61,345 nucleotides of DNA from Pseudomonas izuensis (GCF_009861505.1 NZ_WTFT01000013.1:28706-90050), one strand, 5' to 3'. Positions 34,571 through 42,854 are shown, numbered from the stretch's first letter. Made by a program: numbers and translations. The notes: generated from the sequence alone by a model not told the origin.

Positions 34571-35881
34571 TCAGGGCTTCAGCTTGAGCTCGGCACACAA
34601 CCCGCCGCCCTCGCGATTACTCAATGTCAGCGATCCCCCGATCGCCAACGCCAGTTGCTGCGCAATCGCCAGGCCCAGACCGGTGCCGCCGGTACTGCGG
34701 TTACGCGAGTTCTCCACGCGGTAGAACGGCTCCATGACCTGGGCCAGTTCCGCTTCGGCGATACCCGGACCACGGTCCATGACCTTCACCGACACGCTGC
34801 CGTCGGCCTTTTTTTCTACGAGCAACTCCGCCGCACCGGCGAATTTCAGGGCGTTGTCCGTCAGGTTCACCAGCACCCGACGCAACGCATGGGGGCGAGT
34901 GTCGATCACGCTGGCGCTTTTGCCGCTCAGCTGAACTTCCTTGCCCATGTCCTGATAGTCGAACACCAGGCTGTCGAGGAACGAGTCCAGGTCGGTACGG
35001 CGACTTTCTTCGGTGGCGCCATGGACGCTGCGGGCATAAGCCACGCCTTCGCGCACCAGATGTTCCATCTCGCCCAGGTCGTTCCACAGTTTGTCCTTCT
35101 CCACGGAATCGTCCATGAACTCGGCGCGCAGTTTCATCCGGGTGATTGGCGTTTGCAGGTCGTGGGAGATCGCCGCCAGCAATTGCATGCGTTCTTTCAG
35201 GTAGGCCGCGATGCGTGCCTGCATGGCATTGAAGGCCTTGGCCGCGTGGGCCACTTCGGTCGGGCCTTTTTCGTCCAGCAGCACCGGGTGGGTGTTGGGG
35301 TCGAGGGTGTCCACGGCTTCGGCGAGGCGGGTGAGGGGGCGGATGGCGATGCGCACGGCCAGCCAGGTGCAGGCGATCATCAGGGCCAGTTGCCCGAGCA
35401 ACACAAAGGGCAGCCAGGGCGACAGCGGTTGCATCGAAGGCCGCACATCGATGGTCACCGGGCTGCCGTCCGACAGTTTCAGGTGGACCTGAAAGCGTTT
35501 CTGCGGGCCGGGAATGTCGGTCACGGTCATCGGGTAATCCATGCCGATGGCGTCCTTGATAGAGCTCACCGCAATAGGCGCTTCGGGCATGTCCATGTCC
35601 ATGGAGGTGCCCGGCGAGCCGTCATCCAGCAGATAGCGATAATTGCGTCGGTCCAGTTGTTTGAGCCAACCGGCACGCTCCTCGACAGGCAAGCGGTCAA
35701 GGATGGCGATGGACGTCGAGACGTCGGTTTCCAGGTTGCCGAGCATGGTGTTCTTCGCGCTTTCGTAACGCTCGTAATACTGCGCGCCGAAAGACAGCGC
35801 CTGGGCGAGGATCAGGCCGATCAGGAAGATCAGCGACAACCGCGAAGCCAGGGTGCGGGGCCAATGCATCGAGCGGTTCAT
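34571..35881 (-). CDS. Sensor histidine kinase with Met-rich periplasmic loop (copper/DsbS-like)
   Basis: 436-residue two-component sensor. Transmembrane helices at about 12-31 and 156-178 bracket a periplasmic domain of about 125 residues containing M94-D-M96-D-M98 and, a little later, M114 and M118. HAMP follows (about 180-232), then the phospho-accepting His240 in ISHDLQTPITRMKLR and an ATPase domain with N, G1 and G2 boxes (NLTDNALKFA, DRGPGIAE, GGTGLGLAI). Its start overlaps the response-regulator stop by 4 bp. The methionine cluster suggests sensing of Cu(I) or Ag(I); this is inference. The P. aeruginosa DsbS/PA2480 type is a possible relative. Confidence 0.88.
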   Translation of the reverse strand: MNRSMHWPRTLASRLSLIFLIGLILAQALSFGAQYYERYESAKNTMLGNLETDVSTSIAILDRLPVEERAGWLKQLDRRNYRYLLDDGSPGTSMDMDMPEAPIAVSSIKDAIGMDYPMTVTDIPGPQKRFQVHLKLSDGSPVTIDVRPSMQPLSPWLPFVLLGQLALMIACTWLAVRIAIRPLTRLAEAVDTLDPNTHPVLLDEKGPTEVAHAAKAFNAMQARIAAYLKERMQLLAAISHDLQTPITRMKLRAEFMDDSVEKDKLWNDLGEMEHLVREGVAYARSVHGATEESRRTDLDSFLDSLVFDYQDMGKEVQLSGKSASVIDTRPHALRRVLVNLTDNALKFAGAAELLVEKKADGSVSVKVMDRGPGIAEAELAQVMEPFYRVENSRNRSTGGTGLGLAIAQQLALAIGGSLTLSNREGGGLCAELKLKP

Positions 35882-36618
35882 GCTGGCGCACCCACGATTT
35901 CCACCGGCAGGGAGAACACGTAGCCCTCGCTGCGCACGGTCTTGATGTAGGCCGGTTCGCGGGCATCGTCCAGCAGACGCTGGCGCAGGCGACTCACCAG
36001 CAGGTCGACGGAGCGATCGAACAGGTCGGCGTCGCGGCCCTGGGTCAGGTTGAGCAACTGATCGCGATTGAGCACCCGCTGCGGGTGATCGAGGAACACT
36101 CGCAGCAAGCGGTATTCGGCGCCGCTGAGGGCGACCATGGTGCCATCGCCGTCTAGCAGGTGCCGGGCCGAGGTGTCCAGCTGCCAGCGCCCGAAGGCCA
36201 GCAGCCGACTGGTCTCGGTCACCACCAGGTTCGGTGGCAGCATCCGCGTGCGACGCAGTACCGCGTTGATGCGGGCCAGCAGTTCACGGGCGGCGAACGG
36301 CTTGACCAGGTAGTCGTCGGCGCCCATTTCCAGGCCGATGATGCGGTCGGTTTCATCGTTGCGGGCGGTAAGCATCAGCACCGGGGTAGCCTTGTGTTTG
36401 CCGGCGCGCAGTTCGCGGCAGAGCATCAGGCCATCGTCGCCCGGCATCATGATGTCCAGCACGATCAGGTCCACCGGCGTGGATTCGAGGAAGGTGCGCA
36501 TCTGCCGGCCATCCGCCACGACCGTGGTGCGCAAGCCGTTCTTCTTAAGGTAGTTGCCCACCAGTTCCCGGATCTCGCGGTCATCGTCAACGATGAGAAT
36601 GTGATCGACGTGTTCCAT
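35878..36618 (-). CDS. OmpR/PhoB-family response regulator
   Basis: 246 residues. Receiver domain with acidic pocket D11-D12, phosphorylation site Asp55 in LIVLDIMMPGDDG, and the conserved Lys in YLVKPFAARELL. Winged-helix trans_reg_C output domain from about 140 (LSGAEYRLLRVFLDHPQRVLNRDQLL, RSVDLLVSRLRQRL, IKTVRSEGYVF). Cotranscribed with the kinase. Modules C1 and C2 lie in its own upstream region, so autoregulation is likely. I infer that it recognises the TGTATC half-sites. Confidence 0.92.
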   Translation of the reverse strand: MEHVDHILIVDDDREIRELVGNYLKKNGLRTTVVADGRQMRTFLESTPVDLIVLDIMMPGDDGLMLCRELRAGKHKATPVLMLTARNDETDRIIGLEMGADDYLVKPFAARELLARINAVLRRTRMLPPNLVVTETSRLLAFGRWQLDTSARHLLDGDGTMVALSGAEYRLLRVFLDHPQRVLNRDQLLNLTQGRDADLFDRSVDLLVSRLRQRLLDDAREPAYIKTVRSEGYVFSLPVEIVGAPA

Positions 36619-36689
36619 GGGGACTTGCCTCTATCAACGGGGGATGTCGCACAGTCTATCGAGCCTTGGCTCGCTCGCCCGCAGGCGTT

Positions 36690-36724
36690 TGTATTGCAGT
36701 GTATCTGGCTTCCCGGGGGATACA
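36690..36724 (+). promoter_or_regulatory. 35-bp promoter module, copy C1 (response regulator side)
   Basis: TGTATT (36690-36695), GCAG, TGTATC (36700-36705), thirteen bases, GATACA (36719-36724). It lies 71 bases upstream of the response regulator start, on the opposite strand sense. Confidence 0.6.
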
Positions 36725-36757
36725 CACAGACGCAAAAACGCGTTTTTCCAGGGGGTT

Positions 36758-36792
36758 TGTATCTCTCTGTATCCCGGCCCGGTTCTGATACG
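36758..36792 (+). promoter_or_regulatory. 35-bp promoter module, copy C2 (DUF2790 operon side)
   Basis: TGTATC (36758-36763), TCTC, TGTATC (36768-36773), thirteen bases, GATACG (36787-36792). Confidence 0.6.
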
Positions 36793-36818
36793 TACCGATT
36801 TACACGCGCCAGTTCCCG

Positions 36819-36833
36819 ACACATACGGGATAC
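36819..36833 (+). promoter_or_regulatory. Second shared promoter element, copy C
   Basis: ACACATACGGGATAC, 45 bp after module C2 and 80 bases before the DUF2790 start. TTTTAATA about ten bases downstream could be a -10 box. Confidence 0.45.
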
Positions 36834-36913
36834 CTCACGCGCTTTTAATAGGTTCCATCGAGGCAAAGCCAAATCGCCTCGGCCCAACTTGTTAAAACCT
36901 TGAGGAAATCGCC

Positions 36914-37177
36914 ATGAACACCAAAGCCATCTACGCCGCCTGCCTGTTTGCCGCTCTGAACATCTGCACCTTGTCGGCCCGTGCCGAAGCCGATGTCAGC
37001 GAAAAAACCTACACCTACGGCACTCAACTGGACATCAAGAAAGTGGTGTCGCTGAAACAGGATCCTTCGGCTACCTGTGGGGTGGTCGATGCGCAGCTGA
37101 CCTACCTGGACTCCCACAACAAAACCCAGGTCCTGGACTACCGCAAGATTTCTGACAGCTGCAACGCGGACAACTGA
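36914..37177 (+). CDS. DUF2790 exported small protein
   Basis: 87 residues with a Sec signal peptide (1-24, ending LSARA). The mature domain has the DUF2790 pattern: YTYGTQLDIKKVVS, then ATCGVVDAQLTYLDS and YRKISDSC at the end, with two cysteines that could form a disulfide. GAGG lies upstream of ATG. The family is largely restricted to Pseudomonas, periplasmic and of unknown function; several members are metal-responsive as far as I recall. First gene after module C2, 49 bp before the next small gene. Confidence 0.82.
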   Translation: MNTKAIYAACLFAALNICTLSARAEADVSEKTYTYGTQLDIKKVVSLKQDPSATCGVVDAQLTYLDSHNKTQVLDYRKISDSCNADN

Positions 37178-37226
37178 GTCCTGCGATCAGCCATAGCCCA
37201 TCTCATTTGAAGCGAGGAACACCACC

Positions 37227-37439
37227 ATGAACAACGTCAGCCGATTCTTGACCGCCATTGCTTTCTCCGTCGCCGGTGCGGCAGCCCATGCCAATGCCGC
37301 TGTCGAACAAAGCGCTTGCGGCAGCAGCACCTGTTTCCAACTGGCGCCGGTGGCGAAGCAGAGCGCCGATGCTCTCCTGGCGGAGAACGGGTCCAGCCAT
37401 ACGTCCCAAGGTAAATGGCTGGACGAACAAACCGCGTAA
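37227..37439 (+). CDS. 70-residue exported peptide with Cys-Gly-Ser-Ser-Thr-Cys motif
   Basis: Short protein with a predicted signal peptide (about 1-24, MNNVSRFLTAIAFSVAGAAA then HANA). The mature peptide of about 46 residues has SACGSSTCFQLAP near its N-terminus and a hydrophilic tail. GAGG precedes the ATG by ten bases. It follows the DUF2790 gene closely and is probably cotranscribed. I do not recognise the family. The size, export signal and paired cysteines make it a candidate substrate for the MNIO enzyme encoded 6 kb away; this is inference. Confidence 0.7.
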   Translation: MNNVSRFLTAIAFSVAGAAAHANAAVEQSACGSSTCFQLAPVAKQSADALLAENGSSHTSQGKWLDEQTA

Positions 37440-37452
37440 CGCCCCCCATCCC

Positions 37453-37542
37453 TGTAGGAGCTGGCTTGCCAGCGAAAGCGGTCGAAAGGTTCACATCGAT
37501 GTTGGATGTACCGCCGCCTTCGCTGGCGAGCCAGCTCCTACA
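37453..37542. repeat. REPIN-like inverted pair (GAGCTGGCTTGCCAGCGA type)
   Basis: TGTAGGAGCTGGCTTGCCAGCGAAAG and CTTCGCTGGCGAGCCAGCTCCTACA. It sits between the small exported gene and the CcdA-thioredoxin gene on the same strand. Confidence 0.86.
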
Positions 37543-37583
37543 AGGGGTGATAGATGCCTCCCAACAGTTTCAAAGGTGATCCC

Positions 37584-38798
37584 ATGTTTCTCATCGCTTT
37601 CCTGGGCGGCATATTGACCGTCCTCAGCCCCTGCATCCTCCCGGTCGTGCCGTTCCTGTTCGCCGGTGCCGACCGCAAGCGCTCATCGATCCTGCTCACC
37701 CTCGGCGGCATGGCCCTGACGTTTGCCCTGGTCTCCAGCCTGGCCGTGGTCAGCAGCGAGTGGGTGATAAAAGCCAGCAACGCCGGCCGGCATGTGGCCC
37801 TGATCGTGATGGTGCTGTTCGCCCTGTCGCTGATTTCCGCCCGGGTCGGCGACTGGCTGGCACGTCCATTCGTCCTGCTGGGCAATCGCCTCGACCCGAA
37901 CAGCCGCAAAGTCTCCGGCCCGCTGGGTTCGCTGATGATCGGCGTCGCCACCGGCCTGCTCTGGGCGCCGTGTGCCGGACCGATCCTCGGCGTGATCCTC
38001 ACCAGTGCCATGCTGCACGGCGCGAACGCCGGTACCAGCCTGTTGCTGGTGGCCTACGGCCTGGGCAGTGCACTGTCCCTGGGCATCCTGATCTTCGCCG
38101 GTCGCGGCCTGGTCAATCGCTTGAAACCGTCGATTCCGGTGACGGGTTGGCTGCGTCGTGGCGCCGGTGTCGCGGTGCTGGCCGGTGCGGCGGTGATTTC
38201 CACCGGTGCCGACAACGTGCTGCTGGCCAACACGTCCTCGGAAGGTGTCGGCAAGGTGGAGAAAGGCGTGCTGGAAACCGTGCCGAAAGTGGTCGATTAC
38301 TTCGTCAGCAAGGTCAAGGCCGAGTCCATGGACAACGCCCAGGGCGCCATGCCGTCGCTGTCCGGTGCCGTGGAATGGCTCAACTCGCCGGCACTGACCA
38401 ACTCATCGCTCAAAGGCAAAGTTGTGCTGGTGGACTTCTGGACCTTCGACTGCATCAACTGCAAGCACACCCTGCCTTATGTGAAGGACTGGGCAAAGAA
38501 ATACGAGAAGGACGGTCTGGTCGTCATTGGCGTGCACACCCCTGAATACGGTTTCGAACGCATCATCGACAACGTCAGGGACAAAGTGAAGGAATACGGC
38601 ATCACCTACCCGGTGGCGATCGACAACAACTACGCGATCTGGCGCAACTTCGACAACCAGTACTGGCCCGCGCACTACATCATCGACGCCAAGGGACAGG
38701 TGCGTTACACCCACTTCGGGGAAGGGAGTTATGACACTCAGGAGAAGGTGATCCAGCAGTTGTTGGAAGAGGCGAAGGCCAGCGCTCCAGCGGCGTAA
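37584..38798 (+). CDS. CcdA/DsbD membrane domain fused to a TlpA-like thioredoxin (DipZ-like)
   Basis: 404 residues. Residues 1-210 are a CcdA/DsbD-type membrane reductant conduit with its two redox cysteines, C17 in TVLSPCILPVVPF and C130 in WAPCAGPILG. Residues 255-404 are a periplasmic thioredoxin-like domain with active site C290-I-N-C293 in DFWTFDCINCKHTLPYV. It would carry electrons across the inner membrane to reduce periplasmic disulfides. Mycobacterial-type DipZ proteins carry a further C-terminal carbohydrate-binding-like domain, absent here. Start ATG with AAAGGTG upstream. It follows the DUF2790 operon and REPIN and may be part of it. Confidence 0.88.
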   Translation: MFLIAFLGGILTVLSPCILPVVPFLFAGADRKRSSILLTLGGMALTFALVSSLAVVSSEWVIKASNAGRHVALIVMVLFALSLISARVGDWLARPFVLLGNRLDPNSRKVSGPLGSLMIGVATGLLWAPCAGPILGVILTSAMLHGANAGTSLLLVAYGLGSALSLGILIFAGRGLVNRLKPSIPVTGWLRRGAGVAVLAGAAVISTGADNVLLANTSSEGVGKVEKGVLETVPKVVDYFVSKVKAESMDNAQGAMPSLSGAVEWLNSPALTNSSLKGKVVLVDFWTFDCINCKHTLPYVKDWAKKYEKDGLVVIGVHTPEYGFERIIDNVRDKVKEYGITYPVAIDNNYAIWRNFDNQYWPAHYIIDAKGQVRYTHFGEGSYDTQEKVIQQLLEEAKASAPAA

Positions 38799-38809
38799 AC
38801 CCGCTCAAT

Positions 38810-38899
38810 GTAGGAGCTGGCTTGCCAGCGAAGACGGCGGCACATTCAACACAAATGTGACCCTTTGGACCGCTTTCGCTGGCAAGCCAGCTCCTACAG
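38810..38899. repeat. REPIN-like inverted pair (GAGCTGGCTTGCCAGCGA type)
   Basis: TGTAGGAGCTGGCTTGCCAGCGAAG and CTTTCGCTGGCAAGCCAGCTCCTACAG between convergent genes. Confidence 0.87.
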
Positions 38900-38912
38900 G
38901 TTGTGGTGTGGC

Positions 38913-39878
38913 TTAATGCATCGACGCTGCGTGATTGCGCCGCCACGCCGCTGGCGGCGTTCCATACTCGCGCCGAAAGGCCCGGCTGAACGCCGTGTCG
39001 GTCTGATAGCCCACTTCTTCGGCAATGCGGATCAGGGAACTGTTACTGCTGCGTAACAGATTGGCCGCCAGCAACATCCGCCATTGCGTCAGGTACTGCA
39101 TCGGCGAAACCCCCACCAGTTGTTGAAAGCGCTCGGCCAATACGGACCTGGAAGTGCCGGCAGTGCGCGCCAGTTCGTCCAGGGTCCAGCAATGGCAGGG
39201 TTTTTTGTGCAGGGCATTGAGGGCGGCACCGACGATCCGGTCGCTCACACCCGCCAGCCAGCCGGTGCGGCCCTTGCCATGTTCGTGCATATACAGGCGC
39301 AGCACCTCGATGAACAACACCTCGGCCAGTTTCGCCAGCACACCTTCGCCGCCAGGCCTGGGCGAGCGAGCTTCGGCGAGGGCGTAATGCACGGAAGATT
39401 CCAGCCAGATACCGGCGGCCGAGCCACGCACGTTAACCCGTACCACCGCCGGCAATCCCGTCAGCAGCATCCCCGCCAAACGCGTATCGCAGGCCAGGTA
39501 GCCACACACCAGGCGGGTCACCGCGCCGCCACCGCCATAGCTCAGCTGTCGTGGTCGCCGCGCCAGGACCTTGTCCAGCCGCGCCCCGCTGGCCGGGGTC
39601 AAGCCGGGGCATGAACTCATGCGATGGGCATCGCCCTGGGGAAACACCACGACATCGCCGGCGGTCAGCAGCAGCGGTGGATCATCCCCCAGTTCCACGT
39701 AACACTCGCCCTCGGTGATCAAGTGAAAGATCACCACCCGTTCGGCGTTCGGTTCCAGAAACGGTGCGGCCGTGTCGGCACTCGGCGACTGGTAACACCA
39801 GGGGGCGGTGAACCTGGCGTTGATGAAAATGGCGCCGACCAGGCGGACGACGCGAAGGGTCTGTGACAGGGCGTCCAT
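38913..39878 (-). CDS. AraC-family regulator with N-terminal cupin
   Basis: 321 residues. A cupin_6-type sensor domain (about 10-190; FHLITEGECYVELGDDPPLLLTAGDVVVFPQGDAH) precedes the AraC DNA-binding domain (220-318; TLDELARTAGTSRSVLAERF and SLIRIAEEVGYQTDTAFSRAF). It is divergent from the DUF4242-methyltransferase pair across 190 bp, which it probably controls. Confidence 0.88.
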   Translation of the reverse strand: MDALSQTLRVVRLVGAIFINARFTAPWCYQSPSADTAAPFLEPNAERVVIFHLITEGECYVELGDDPPLLLTAGDVVVFPQGDAHRMSSCPGLTPASGARLDKVLARRPRQLSYGGGGAVTRLVCGYLACDTRLAGMLLTGLPAVVRVNVRGSAAGIWLESSVHYALAEARSPRPGGEGVLAKLAEVLFIEVLRLYMHEHGKGRTGWLAGVSDRIVGAALNALHKKPCHCWTLDELARTAGTSRSVLAERFQQLVGVSPMQYLTQWRMLLAANLLRSSNSSLIRIAEEVGYQTDTAFSRAFRREYGTPPAAWRRNHAASMH

Positions 39879-40068
39879 AGCGTTTTCCCGTGAAGGGACT
39901 GAGGGTGGTGAGCCTGATTGTGCCCCCCTGGCAGCGAAGCATGAAACCTCCGGACGATCGGACAGGGTTGGCCGACGATCGGGCAGGACGCCGCCGCGCG
40001 CCAGAGCGATAGTTTGCCTGCAGGGTCACTGCCGGCCCTGTCATCCAGAACAAGAATGAGAGGTTGCC

Positions 40069-40338
40069 ATGCCCAAGTTCGTCATTGAACGTGAGATACC
40101 CGGTGCTGGAACACTGTCAGAAAGGGATTTGAAGGCCGCTTCGCAAAAGTCCTGCAGGACCTTGCGCGAGTTGCCGGAGGTGCAGTGGCTGCAAAGTTAT
40201 GTCACCGGTGACAAGTTGTACTGCGTGTACATCGCGCCGAGCGAAGAGCAGATCAAGGAGCACGCCAGGCAGAGCGGTTTCCCGGCCAATCGCATTTCCC
40301 AAGTCACGGCCATCATCGATCCGACCACGGCGGAATAA
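40069..40338 (+). CDS. DUF4242 (SCO4226-like) small protein
   Basis: 89-residue ferredoxin-like alpha/beta protein beginning MPKFVIEREIPGAG, with SYVTGDKLYCVYIAPSEEQIKEHARQSGFP in the second half, as in DUF4242 proteins. A nickel-binding role is described for one actinobacterial member; nothing here proves metal binding. First gene of a pair with the methyltransferase, 37 bp apart. Confidence 0.82.
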   Translation: MPKFVIEREIPGAGTLSERDLKAASQKSCRTLRELPEVQWLQSYVTGDKLYCVYIAPSEEQIKEHARQSGFPANRISQVTAIIDPTTAE

Positions 40339-40375
40339 GCCGGGCTGTGTTCCAACCCGAATCGGAGCGGAATTC

Positions 40376-41188
40376 ATGAGTACACCCATTGATCTTGTTG
40401 CCCTGAAAAACCGTCAAATGGCCGCCTGGGCCAGTGGCGATTACGCCGTGATCGGCACCACCCTGCAGATCGTCGGCGAGCAACTGGCCGAGGCCTGCGA
40501 CCTGCTGTGCGATGAGCAGGTGCTGGATGTCGCTGCCGGCAATGGTAACGCGACACTGGCCGCTGCACGCCGGGGCTGCCTTGTCACCTCGACCGACTAT
40601 GTGGCGGCGCTGCTCGAACGCGGTGAAGACCGCGCGAGGGCTGAACGCCTCAACGTCATATTTCAAGTGGCCGATGCCGAAGCGCTGCCCTTTGAGGATG
40701 CCAGTTTCGATGCCGTGCTTTCGACTTTCGGCGTGATGTTTACGCCGGACCAGCCCAAGGCGGCCGCGGAGCTGGCACGGGTCTGTCGGCCGGGAGGGCG
40801 GATCGGCCTGGCCAACTGGACCCCGGAAGGTTTCGTCGGCCAGATGTTCAAGACCCTGGGCAAGCACATGCCGCCGCCTCCCGGTGCGCAACCGCCGTCA
40901 CAGTGGGGCACCGAAGCCTGGTTGCACACCCACTTCGACGAGCGCAACTTCCTGGTCCAGGTGGCGCGCAAGACCTTCACCTTCCGCTATCGCAACGCCG
41001 GGCATTTCATCGATACATTCCGCAGTTGGTATGGCCCGCTGCACAAGGCGTTCGCGGCGCTGCCGGCGGACGGCGCCAAGGCCCTGGAAAACGACCTGAC
41101 CGAACTGCTCAACCGCTCGAACCGGGCGGGGGACAGGTCGCTGGTGGTGCCAAGTGAATACCTGGAGGTGGTGATCACACGGCGCTGA
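40376..41188 (+). CDS. Class I SAM-dependent methyltransferase (UbiE-like)
   Basis: 270 residues; SAM motif I QVLDVAAGNGNATLAA, acidic strand-2 STDYV, ADAEALPFEDASFDAVLSTFGVMF and the RVCRPGGRIGLANWTPEGF motif of the UbiE/COQ5-like group. GGAG precedes the ATG. Cotranscribed with the DUF4242 gene and divergent from the AraC regulator. The substrate is unknown. Confidence 0.87.
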   Translation: MSTPIDLVALKNRQMAAWASGDYAVIGTTLQIVGEQLAEACDLLCDEQVLDVAAGNGNATLAAARRGCLVTSTDYVAALLERGEDRARAERLNVIFQVADAEALPFEDASFDAVLSTFGVMFTPDQPKAAAELARVCRPGGRIGLANWTPEGFVGQMFKTLGKHMPPPPGAQPPSQWGTEAWLHTHFDERNFLVQVARKTFTFRYRNAGHFIDTFRSWYGPLHKAFAALPADGAKALENDLTELLNRSNRAGDRSLVVPSEYLEVVITRR

Positions 41189-41202
41189 GTCAATACCCGC
41201 CC

Positions 41203-41292
41203 TGTAGGAGCTGGCTTGCCAGCGAAGACGCAGTGTCAGTCGACATCAATATTGACTGACACTCCGCTTTCGCTGGCAAGCCAGCTCCTACA
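41203..41292. repeat. REPIN-like inverted pair (GAGCTGGCTTGCCAGCGA type)
   Basis: TGTAGGAGCTGGCTTGCCAGCGAAG and CTTTCGCTGGCAAGCCAGCTCCTACA between convergent genes. Confidence 0.87.
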
Positions 41293-41318
41293 AGGGGTTG
41301 TGGTGCTTTTAAGGGCAG

Positions 41319-42245
41319 TTATTCATCCAGCCGTTCGGTGTATACCACCCAGACACTGCACGGCATTTTGTACAGCAGGTGTTCCACCGTGCTGCCAATC
41401 AACCGCCCCATGCCGCGATGGCCGAGGCGACCCATGACAATCACGTCGGTGTCATAGGCATCGGCATAGCGGGTCAGGACCCTGGCCGGGTTGCCCATGA
41501 TCATGTGTCGCTGCGCCTGGGCGATGCCGTTGCGTTCGGCCAGTTCGTTGAAGGCTTCCAGTTGATCGTCATACAGGGTCTTGTTCTTGGTCGAGGAGAA
41601 GAATGCCGAGCCGTTGTCGAAGCCGAATTCGTCCGAACTGATGGACGAAAGGTCGTAGGCATAGACCACATCGAGCTCGGCATTGCAGGCACTGGCCAGT
41701 TTCGAGGCTTCGTGCAGGATGCGGTCATTGAAGCTTTTGTAGTGATCATCGCGATGGAAGGGGTCGACCGCCGCAACCACCTTGCGGGGCAGCGCATTGA
41801 TCGCGTAGCTGACGAAGTGTAAAGGCACCGGACACTCGCGCAGCAGATGCACATCCAGCGGGGTGAAGATCAGCCGCGACAGCAGCGATTGGTGCTCCAG
41901 CGCCTTGATCAGCACATCCATCGGCTGTTCCTTGAGATGGATCAGAATCTCCTCCAGCGGGTTGTCCACCCACGCCACCTCGGTGGTGATGTGCACGCCG
42001 ATTTTGCGCAGGGGCCGGGCCTGGTCCTCGAGCCACTGGCGGTGGCGATCGACGTAGCCCAGGCGCATCTGTTCCAGCGCCGTTTCGTTGACCATGCCGG
42101 CGGTGGCCAGACCTTCCAGATAATCGAACGCCACGATGTGCAGCGCCGCGTCTTCAGCCCTGGCCAGCGCCGCCGCCCGGTCGAAGGCGGGGCTGTGTTC
42201 CATCAGCGGCGAAGCCACCAGCATGAAGCGTGATTGCTCGGACAT
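41319..42245 (-). CDS. Tandem universal stress protein (UspE-like)
   Basis: 308 residues made of two Usp domains. The second half keeps the ATP-binding-type end GRLGHRGMGRLIGSTVEHLLYKMPCSVWVV (G-x2-G-x9-G-[ST]); the first is more degenerate. Start at MSEQSRFML; sequence further upstream in frame is REP-derived. A cytoplasmic stress protein, probably for starvation or low oxygen. Confidence 0.88.
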   Translation of the reverse strand: MSEQSRFMLVASPLMEHSPAFDRAAALARAEDAALHIVAFDYLEGLATAGMVNETALEQMRLGYVDRHRQWLEDQARPLRKIGVHITTEVAWVDNPLEEILIHLKEQPMDVLIKALEHQSLLSRLIFTPLDVHLLRECPVPLHFVSYAINALPRKVVAAVDPFHRDDHYKSFNDRILHEASKLASACNAELDVVYAYDLSSISSDEFGFDNGSAFFSSTKNKTLYDDQLEAFNELAERNGIAQAQRHMIMGNPARVLTRYADAYDTDVIVMGRLGHRGMGRLIGSTVEHLLYKMPCSVWVVYTERLDE

Positions 42246-42351
42246 GACAAACCTCCCGGGGGGCGTTCGGCTTGTTAAGTATTGACCATGATTGACGGCT
42301 TGCGCCTGCGGGGGGCGATCATCGGCACTATTGTCATGTACACAAAACCCC

Positions 42352-42441
42352 TGTGGGAGCGAGCCTGCTCGCGAAGAGGCCATCACATTCAATATGTTCT
42401 TTGACTGACACACCGCCTTCGCGAGCAGGCTCGCTCCTACA
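42352..42441. repeat. REPIN-like inverted pair (GAGCGAGCCTGCTCGCGA type)
   Basis: TGTGGGAGCGAGCCTGCTCGCGAAG and CTTCGCGAGCAGGCTCGCTCCTACAG, preceded by ATGTACACAAAACCC as at some other elements. Confidence 0.87.
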
Positions 42442-42467
42442 GGGGATATTTGGTGTGTTTGAGTGAG

Positions 42468-42854
42468 TTAAACAACCTCCGCGCCCCGCGCCTCCAGCAA
42501 CTCGCGCAGTATCGACCGGTGACAATGGGCTTCTTCCTCGCAATAGCAGCCCACGGCCAGGGAGGTGTGATGGGAGAGGGCGGCCAGCAGATCCAGCATC
42601 TGGCTGGCCGCCGGCTGCTTCATTTCCGCCTTGAACTTGCGCACGAACACAGTCCAGGCCTTGGCATCCTGAGCCGCCAGTGCTTCGGCAACCAGCTCCG
42701 CGCTGGGCGACAGCAGCGGCTGCCACACATCGTAGAAATCCCGCGTGGCGAACTCGGCTTTCGGCACGCCACGGGGTGGACGGCGCACGGTGCCAAGGCG
42801 CAAGCCTTCGTCGGGTTGGCGCGGTGAGCCCAGGCGCACGATATGGATAGGCAT
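42468..42854 (-). CDS. DUF488-family protein
   Basis: 128 residues with the DUF488 features: VRLGSPRQPDEGLRLGTVRRPPRG at the start and a cysteine-containing GCYCEEEAHCHRSILRELL motif near the end. Function unknown. It begins 4 bp after the pcs stop on the same strand, so the two are probably cotranscribed. Confidence 0.82.
   Translation of the reverse strand: MPIHIVRLGSPRQPDEGLRLGTVRRPPRGVPKAEFATRDFYDVWQPLLSPSAELVAEALAAQDAKAWTVFVRKFKAEMKQPAASQMLDLLAALSHHTSLAVGCYCEEEAHCHRSILRELLEARGAEVV

Noticed and set aside
36914..37439. DUF2790 and the 70-residue peptide as a toxin-antitoxin pair
   Set aside because: Both have export signals and share a regulatory module with metabolic/redox genes. There is no DNA-binding antitoxin feature or overlap.
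28563..38798. A horizontally acquired island
   Set aside because: No integrase, tRNA junction or composition break is seen. REPINs of the resident families occur throughout, so the region looks long established.
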